Shown piece after piece: positions 16,431 to 20,419 of a DNA stretch of 20,419 bases. The stretch lies in assembly GCA_017452335.1 (NCBI GenBank), contig JAFTMP010000087.1:1-20419 (forward strand), given 5' to 3'. Both the position numbers and the translations under genes were made by a program. Within the stretch, counting starts at the first letter, position 1. Every line of letters begins with the position of its first letter. Under the pieces are notes generated by a model that did not search any database, was not told where the DNA came from, and worked only from the letters and a program-made list of their open reading frames with translations. This DNA comes from Clostridia bacterium (GTDB taxonomy: Bacteria > Bacillota > Clostridia > Oscillospirales > CAG-272).

Positions 16431-16469
16431 TCGGTAAGGAATGAAGAAAGAAAAAGAAATGGTGAAGAA

Positions 16470-17471
16470 ATGAAAAGAAAGAGTATTGCGGCGCTGTTTT
16501 TAGTGCTGGTGCTGATTTTGGGGCTTTCCCTTGGTTCTTTTGCGCAAACGTCGCAGGAGACCTCCGGTGCCGTTAGCGATGAAAGCGCGGCGGTATCCCC
16601 CGAGGAAGAGAGTGCTTCTCAGACCTCAAAGGAAGAACCGATCAGACAGCCGGAGCCCACCGGCATTGGTAAGATCGTAAACGGCTACATTTCCCTTTGT
16701 GAAAAGGGAGGACTGGTGACAAAGGCGTTTGGCACCTGGACGGAGTCGGTGGCAAAGGGAACGGACGGAAAGTTATACTATGTGACGACCCCCACACTGC
16801 CCCCCGTGATGTATCCCGTCACGCTGGTGATCTGCTTTGTGGCGGCGTATTTGATGGGAAGCATCAATTTTGGTGTGATCATTTCCAAAAAGATGTGCAA
16901 TGATGATGTACGTAATCACGGCTCGGGTAACGCGGGTATGACCAACGTGATGCGTGTGCACGGAAAGAAGCCTGCCATCCTCACCCTGCTGGGTGATGCG
17001 GGTAAGGCGATGCTTAGTGCGCTGTTTGGACTGCTTTTGGCAGGAAACGGTGCAGGGTATCTGGCACTTGCAGGATGTATGATCGGACATGCATTCCCCA
17101 TCTTCTTTAAGTTTAAGGGCGGCAAGGCGGTTGCCTGCGCGGCAGGCGGCATGCTGATTTTGGAGCCGCTGGCATTGCTGATACTGATGGCGTTCTTTGT
17201 AATCATCGTTTTGGGCACAAAATACGTATCGCTGGGTTCGGTGATCGCAGGACTGCTCATCCCCGTAATGGTGGACAGTATTTGGCAGTTCAGCCCCGTT
17301 CACAACATGGGCAATCCCGATGTGCCCATGGTGATGATCTGCTCGGTATTCTATGCTTGCTTCCTTGCTTGGCTGCACAGAGCCAATATCAAGCGGCTGT
17401 ATCAGGGCGAAGAGCGGAAGACCGATCTGATCCGCGACCTTTTCAAAAAGAAAAAACAAGAAAAAAATTAA
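16470..17471 (+). CDS. plsY: Glycerol-3-phosphate acyltransferase PlsY with an N-terminal secreted extension
   Basis: Membrane acyltransferase making lysophosphatidic acid from acyl-phosphate and glycerol-3-phosphate. The PlsY core runs from about residue 114: GSINFG (130-135), GSGNAGMTNVMR (151-162), HAFPIFFKFKGGKAVACAAGG (207-227) and a C-terminal HRANIKRLYQGEE. The usual KGGKGVAT motif reads KGGKAVAC here. Ordinary PlsY is about 200-220 residues; this one has 333. The extra 113 residues begin with a signal peptide (MKRKSIAALF, hydrophobic to about 22, SFA before 26), then an acidic Ser/Glu-rich stretch and a segment of about 50 residues before the first core helix. Met114 could start a normal-length PlsY. 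The PlsY N-terminus faces outward in the characterised enzyme, so an exported extension is topologically consistent. The site upstream (GGTGAAGAA) is weak. Confidence 0.9.
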   Translation: MKRKSIAALFLVLVLILGLSLGSFAQTSQETSGAVSDESAAVSPEEESASQTSKEEPIRQPEPTGIGKIVNGYISLCEKGGLVTKAFGTWTESVAKGTDGKLYYVTTPTLPPVMYPVTLVICFVAAYLMGSINFGVIISKKMCNDDVRNHGSGNAGMTNVMRVHGKKPAILTLLGDAGKAMLSALFGLLLAGNGAGYLALAGCMIGHAFPIFFKFKGGKAVACAAGGMLILEPLALLILMAFFVIIVLGTKYVSLGSVIAGLLIPVMVDSIWQFSPVHNMGNPDVPMVMICSVFYACFLAWLHRANIKRLYQGEERKTDLIRDLFKKKKQEKN

Positions 17472-17478
17472 AAAGGTA

Positions 17479-17507
17479 TTGCATTTTACGAAAAACTGTG
17501 ATATAAT
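17479..17507 (+). promoter_or_regulatory. Sigma-A promoter for rpmB
   Basis: TTGCAT (17479-17484), 17-base spacer, perfect TATAAT (17502-17507). It lies between plsY and rpmB and gives a leader of about 45 bases. Confidence 0.82.
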
Positions 17508-17561
17508 GTTCGGCGTGAGTGTAAAACTACCAGTGAAGTTATAAATGGAGGTGTCTCAAAA

Positions 17562-17747
17562 ATGGCAAAGTGTGAACTCTGCGGAAAGGGCGTAACCTTC
17601 GGTTTGAATGTGTCCCACTCCAACCGTAAGACCAACAGAACCTTTAAGCCCAACATCAGAAAAGTAAAGATCGTTGACAACGGCACACATAAGACTGTAT
17701 ATGTTTGCTCCCGTTGCCTGCGTTCCGGTAAGGTTGAGCGTGCATAA
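17562..17747 (+). CDS. rpmB: 50S ribosomal protein L28 (zinc type)
   Basis: 61-residue ribosomal protein L28. The start MAKCELCGKGVTFG, the middle NRKTNRTFKPN and the end YVCSRCLRSGKVERA are the family signatures. Two CxxC pairs (CELC and CSRC) make it the zinc-binding form. Start ATG follows ATGGAGGTGTCTCAAAA. It has its own promoter and a terminator beginning 14 bases after the stop. Confidence 0.98.
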   Translation: MAKCELCGKGVTFGLNVSHSNRKTNRTFKPNIRKVKIVDNGTHKTVYVCSRCLRSGKVERA

Positions 17748-18477
17748 CCGCAAAAAAACACAAAAGGATGGATCGAAAGACCGTCCTTTTTTGCTTTGTG
17801 ACGGCAGAATGCCAAAGGAGCTGCTTTCTGCCCTTGAAGCATACGGGCAGACCGTGCGCATGCCCCCTTATGAAAAACTGCCCGCCCCCGTGTGCGCCCA
17901 TCCCGATCTGCTTTGTTTTTGCGATGGGGATACGCTGTTTACCTTTGAAGAATACTATGCCGAGCATCGCGCACTCTTTGATGCCCTGCCCGTAACGGTT
18001 GTGCCCTTGCCCCTTGAAGCAGGGGCATATCCAAACGACATTCATTTTGACCAACTGCTCTATAGAGGGCATTTGATCGGAAGGGAAGGGTGTATCCCGA
18101 CAGTCCTTGCCAAGCGCTATCCCTGTCTGTTTGTAAAGCAGGGATACGCCCGTTGCTCTGCCTTGCCCTTTGGCGGGCATCTGATCACGGCAGATAAAGG
18201 CATTGCCCGCGCCGCAAGGGCGCTGGGTGGTGCGGTGTTGGAGCTGACAGCAGGATCCATTGTCCTTGCGGGGTACGACTACGGCTTTATTGGCGGTGCC
18301 GGTACGGTGATCGGTGAGCAAATCTTATTTTTCGGCGATCTTGACTGTCACCCCGATGGCGAGAAGATCGAAGCCTTTGCAAGTGCGCAGGGCTTTGTGT
18401 GCGTCAGTCTTTTAAAGGACATACCCCTTGGAGATTACGGCGGATGCGCCGTGATCGAAAACGCGGCGAAAGTATAA
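17740..18477 (+). CDS. DUF6873-like (GME-fold) protein, start uncertain, possible one-base slip at the 5' end
   Basis: About 230-245 residues. Recognisable segments are FLLCDGRMPKELL, APVCAHPDLLCF, YPNDIHFDQLLY, KQGYARCSALPFGG followed by ITADKGIARAA, and YDYGFIGGAGTVIG followed by FFGDLDCHPDGEKI. These resemble a Firmicutes family of unknown function (DUF6873); I name it from memory of the pattern. The start is hard to place. In this frame GTG 17740, with AAGG six bases upstream, overlaps the end of rpmB by 8 bases, but its first codons run through the rpmB terminator. ATG 17809 has no ribosome binding site and loses LLCDGR. ATG 17768, with AAAGG upstream, reads MDRKTVLF in another frame and would continue as LLCDGRMP if the T6 run at 17787-17792 had one more T. 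It ends at a bidirectional terminator. Confidence 0.65.
   Translation: MHNRKKTQKDGSKDRPFLLCDGRMPKELLSALEAYGQTVRMPPYEKLPAPVCAHPDLLCFCDGDTLFTFEEYYAEHRALFDALPVTVVPLPLEAGAYPNDIHFDQLLYRGHLIGREGCIPTVLAKRYPCLFVKQGYARCSALPFGGHLITADKGIARAARALGGAVLELTAGSIVLAGYDYGFIGGAGTVIGEQILFFGDLDCHPDGEKIEAFASAQGFVCVSLLKDIPLGDYGGCAVIENAAKV
17762..17792 (+). terminator. Rho-independent terminator after rpmB, overlapping the next gene's 5' end
   Basis: AAAAGGA (17762-17768) with TCCTTTT (17784-17790), continued inward by T-G and two G-C pairs, a bulged A, and TC/GA closing a GAAA tetraloop (17775-17778). The T-run is 17787-17792. It contains ATG 17768. Confidence 0.8.
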
Positions 18478-18479
18478 CG

Positions 18480-18524
18480 AGTATAAAAAAACGGAGATGC
18501 CTTGCATCTCCGTTTTTTTATACT
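18480..18524. terminator. Bidirectional terminator between two convergent genes
   Basis: A 21-bp perfect stem (18480-18500 with 18504-18524) around loop CTT, including CGGAGATGC/GCATCTCCG flanked by seven A on the left and seven T on the right. It works as an A-stem-T terminator in both directions. Confidence 0.95.
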
Positions 18525-18537
18525 AAGCGTTTTATAC

Positions 18538-18771
18538 TTAAGCGTTTGCAGCCAGCCACTCTTCTGCCTTTGCAGCAGACATGCGCTTGATATCCTCTTT
18601 AGCGTAAGGAGATTCCTCACCGCCGTTTACATAGAGGAAGAATTTTCCGCCTTCGGTCTTATAGAGGCTCTCTTCATAACCGTCAGCGTCGCCAAAGTTG
18701 CCAACAGCCTTCTTGAGAATCAGTTCAGAGGTTTCGGTATCATATTCAACCTTGCAGATCAGTTTCTTCAT
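18538..18771 (-). CDS. Small hypothetical protein (77 residues)
   Basis: Short acidic soluble protein starting MKKLICKVEYDTETSELILK and ending AKAEEWLAANA. No signal peptide or membrane segment is visible. It looks like a beta strand pair followed by GGKFFLYVNGG and a C-terminal helix (KEDIKRMSAAKAEEWLAA). I do not recognise a named family. The start is supported by GAAAGGAGCCATAAA upstream and by a promoter at good spacing; a frame extending to 18882 has no such support. It faces the DUF6873-like gene across a bidirectional terminator. The gene is probably real because promoter, ribosome binding site and terminator are all present. Confidence 0.8.
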   Translation of the reverse strand: MKKLICKVEYDTETSELILKKAVGNFGDADGYEESLYKTEGGKFFLYVNGGEESPYAKEDIKRMSAAKAEEWLAANA

Positions 18772-18822
18772 TTTATGGCTCCTTTCTTCTGATATCGGAA
18801 ATAGATAAAAATATCTTTTATT

Positions 18823-18851
18823 ATCATACCATAAAAACGAGAAAAATGCAA
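18823..18851 (-). promoter_or_regulatory. Sigma-A promoter for the 77-residue protein gene
   Basis: On the minus strand: TTGCAT (18851-18846), 17-base spacer, TATGAT (18828-18823). It lies about 50 bases upstream of the start codon at 18771. Confidence 0.7.
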
Positions 18852-18924
18852 GGGTTTTGTGAAAAAAGGTGTGTTTTTGCAAAAAAACGACCGTTTTTTT
18901 TGCGTTTAATGTTAGAATTCTTTA

Positions 18925-18976
18925 CAAAAAGGAAAGAGCATCCGCGGCGATAAAAGTATTGCCCCGTATGCTCTTT
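18925..18976 (-). terminator. Terminator of the cysteine-rich repeat protein gene
   Basis: Read on the minus strand: AAAGAGCAT (18976-18968) pairs with ATGCTCTTT (18941-18933). An inner GGCAATA/TATCGCC stem with one G-U pair closes loop CTTT, separated by a small internal loop. A T-rich CCTTTTTG follows. Confidence 0.75.
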
Positions 18977-18983
18977 GCTTGTA

Positions 18984-19349
18984 TTATCCAAACAGCACGA
19001 TCAAAATAAGCACCACTGCCAAAATCAGCAGAACCTCCGAGCAGTGCATGCCGTTCTCTGCACAGCCGCATGTGCTGTCAGTTGTACCGCCCACACTGCC
19101 GCCGCACCCGCAGGAGCAACCATTATTGGAGCATCCGCCCACGTTGCCGCACCCGCAAGAGCAGTTATTGTCGGTGCTGCCACCCACATTGCCATTACAT
19201 CCGCAGGAGCAGTTATTGTCAGAGCTTCCCCCTACGTTTTCGCACCCGCAGGAGCAGCCGGTATCGGAGCTGCCGCCCACCGAACCGCAGTTGCCCGAGC
19301 ATGTATTGTTGTTTTGTGCACAGTTTGAAGAACAATTGAAGTATGCCAT
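18984..19349 (-). CDS. Cysteine/glycine-rich tandem-repeat protein with C-terminal membrane segment
   Basis: 121 residues, 20 of them Cys. After MAYFNCSSNC come repeats of 15-16 residues built on CSCGC (at 32-36, 47-51, 63-67 and 78-82) followed by NVGGSSDNN-like spacers, with degenerate copies at each end (CGSVGGSSDTG, then CGC at 94-96). The last 18 residues (EVLLILAVVLILIVLFG) form one hydrophobic segment ending almost at the C-terminus, so the protein may be tail-anchored; there is no N-terminal signal peptide. The hydrophobic tail recalls small Gly-rich YjcZ-type sporulation proteins, but similarity is general. The start is ATG with AAGGAAG upstream (GATAAGGAAGATAGATT). A disulfide- or metal-rich spore or envelope component is plausible but not shown. 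No peptide maturation or export genes are adjacent. Confidence 0.8.
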   Translation of the reverse strand: MAYFNCSSNCAQNNNTCSGNCGSVGGSSDTGCSCGCENVGGSSDNNCSCGCNGNVGGSTDNNCSCGCGNVGGCSNNGCSCGCGGSVGGTTDSTCGCAENGMHCSEVLLILAVVLILIVLFG

Positions 19350-19374
19350 AATCTATCTTCCTTATCATTTTTTG

Positions 19375-19403
19375 TAGTGTACGGGGAAGTTGTTCCCTCA
19401 GTT
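19375..19403 (-). promoter_or_regulatory. Possible sigma-K-like promoter with inverted repeat upstream of the cysteine-rich gene
   Basis: On the minus strand: AACT (19403-19400), 16 bases, CGTACACTA (19383-19375), against a sigma-K pattern of mACm, N16, CATAnnnTA; each half has one mismatch. The spacer holds GGGAA-CAAC-TTCCC (19397-19384), a possible operator. Confidence 0.25.
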
Positions 19404-19456
19404 GCAGTATATGAAAAAGCGAAAAAGGCGTTCTAAAAAAATCTTGCCCATTTCCA

Positions 19457-19485
19457 TTGATTTTTTTCTCTTTTGATGCTATACT
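19457..19485 (+). promoter_or_regulatory. Sigma-A promoter for the pepD-like gene
   Basis: TTGATT (19457-19462), 17-base spacer, TATACT (19480-19485). The leader to the start at 19528 is about 35 bases. Confidence 0.7.
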
Positions 19486-19527
19486 GAACGTATCAATATT
19501 ATTATAAAGCAAATTGGGAGCAAGGGT

Positions 19528-20419
19528 ATGGAATATATTTTAAATAACTACGAGCCGATTGCACTTTTTCACTATTTTGAGGAGATCTCCGCCATTCCCC
19601 GCGGATCGGGCAATGAAAAGGGCATTGCAGACTATCTGTGTGCCTTTGCCGAAAGTCAGGGGCTTCGCTATTACAGAGACGAGTTACACAATGTGGCAAT
19701 CTTTAAGGATGCCGCACCCGGATATGAAGAAAAAGAAGCAGTGATGCTGCAGGGACACACCGATATGGTGTGCGAGAAAAACAGCGATGTTGTGCACGAT
19801 TTCTAAAAAGAGGGCATCAAGCTCATCGAAAAGGACGGCATGCTCATGGCAGAGGGAACCACCCTTGGTGCCGATAACGGCGTGGCGGTGGCGCTGATGC
19901 TTACCGTGCTGGCAGACAAGAGCCTTGAAGCGCCGGCGCTGGAGTGTCTGTTTACCGTACAGGAGGAAACGGGTCTGGGCGGAGCAGAGTTTTTTGATTA
20001 CAGCAAGCTGTCTGCACGCCGCATCATCAATTTGGATACCGAAAGTGAAAGTGAAGCCATTGCATCCTGCGCGGGCAGTATGAATCTGTCCTTTAAGATC
20101 GCACCTGACTATCTGCCCTTTAAAAATCAGAGCATCAAGGTGACGGTCAAGGGGCTGGCGGGCGGTCACTCGGGCACCGATATTGATTCGGGCAGAAGAA
20201 ACTCCATCATGCTCTTAGGGCAACTGCTTTCGGCATACTATGAAGTGACGCCCTTTAATTTGGTGAGTCTGGAGGGCGGAAATAAGAGAAAAGCCATTCC
20301 AAGAGAATCGGAAGCGATCATTTCTGTGGTGGATCGTGAAGAGGCGATCGCACAGCTCAAAAAGCTGTCCTCCGTATACTATCCTCTGCTCGTGGAAGAG
20401 GATGAGGGGTTAAAGATCA
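19528..20419 (+). pseudogene. pepD: Aminoacyl-histidine dipeptidase (PepD, M20 family), interrupted by an in-frame TAA and cut by the window end
   Basis: M20 metallopeptidase related to Xaa-His dipeptidase. It begins with YEPIALFHYFEEISAIPRGSGNE and metal-ligand motif GHTDMVCEKNS. After HDF the frame meets TAA (19804-19806), then continues in the same frame: KEGIKLIEKDG, the metal motif GTTLGADNGVAVAL, VQEETGLGGAEFFD with the catalytic Glu pair, NLDTES, and the dimerisation-domain start GLAGGHSGTDIDSGRRNS. The frame stays open to the window end. Relatives have HDFEK here, so GAA to TAA is the simplest change. Promoter and GGGAGCAAGGGT ribosome binding site are intact. Apart from the stop there is no frameshift or motif loss, so the lesion is recent, a strain variant or a sequencing error. 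Confidence 0.85.

Noticed and set aside
16441..16473. A 10-codon Lys-rich ORF overlapping the plsY start by ATGA
   Set aside because: The only Shine-Dalgarno-like AAGGA directly abuts its ATG, leaving no spacing; purine-rich leader sequence explains it.
19100..19270. Regular 45-48-base DNA repeats suggestive of a CRISPR or minisatellite array
   Set aside because: The repeats are in-frame codons of the CSCGC protein and there are no unique spacers or cas genes.
19528..20419. Stop-codon readthrough or TAA recoding in pepD
   Set aside because: Many genes in the window use TAA as a normal stop and no structured readthrough element is evident after it; a point mutation or error is simpler.

Overview
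The window reads as chromosomal DNA of a spore-forming, Gram-positive anaerobe of the class Clostridia, probably a gut Oscillospiraceae- or Christensenellales-like bacterium. Supporting this are a complete spoIIAA-spoIIAB-sigF operon, a T-box riboswitch ahead of valS, four-cysteine (zinc-type) L28 and L32, an Fe-S/flavin enoate reductase, strong AGGAGG-type ribosome binding sites and consensus sigma-A promoters. I saw no tRNA, rRNA, insertion sequence, integrase or CRISPR array.

Layout. (1) 1-3176: a catabolic-looking operon with the 3' part of an Old Yellow Enzyme-type Fe-S flavin reductase followed by both subunits of an aconitase X (AcnX) dehydratase. (2) 3281-4577: an ADP-ribosylglycohydrolase, a cluster of small hairpins and a small ASCH-domain protein. 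(3) 4649-7915, minus strand: a large lipoprotein glycoside hydrolase of family GH3 whose two catalytic domains are in reversed order, with a beta-rich insert and a C-terminal carbohydrate-binding domain. (4) 7916-8475: a divergent regulatory region with two promoters, a perfect 14-bp inverted repeat, a terminator-like hairpin in the GH3 leader, and a valine T-box. (5) 8476-12808: valS, then the sigma-F sporulation operon. (6) 12929-17747: housekeeping genes: DUF177/YceD, rpmF, a PDZ-radical SAM DUF512 protein, der, plsY with an unusual secreted N-terminal extension, and rpmB. (7) 17740-19349: a DUF6873-like gene whose 5' end collides with the rpmB terminator, a 77-residue protein, and a cysteine/glycine repeat protein with a C-terminal membrane anchor. 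(8) 19528-end: pepD, interrupted by a single in-frame TAA.

The genes form separate units more than one system. Physiological links visible are ribosome proteins and assembly (L32, L28, Der), membrane phospholipid synthesis (PlsY), valine-tRNA-sensing control of ValS, and forespore gene control (sigma-F with its anti-sigma and anti-anti-sigma factors). I found no clear case of an entirely new multi-gene system. The best leads are the AcnX/enoate reductase pair, the extracellular extension on PlsY, the 20-cysteine repeat protein, the one-base slip at the start of the DUF6873-like gene, and the nonsense codon in pepD.
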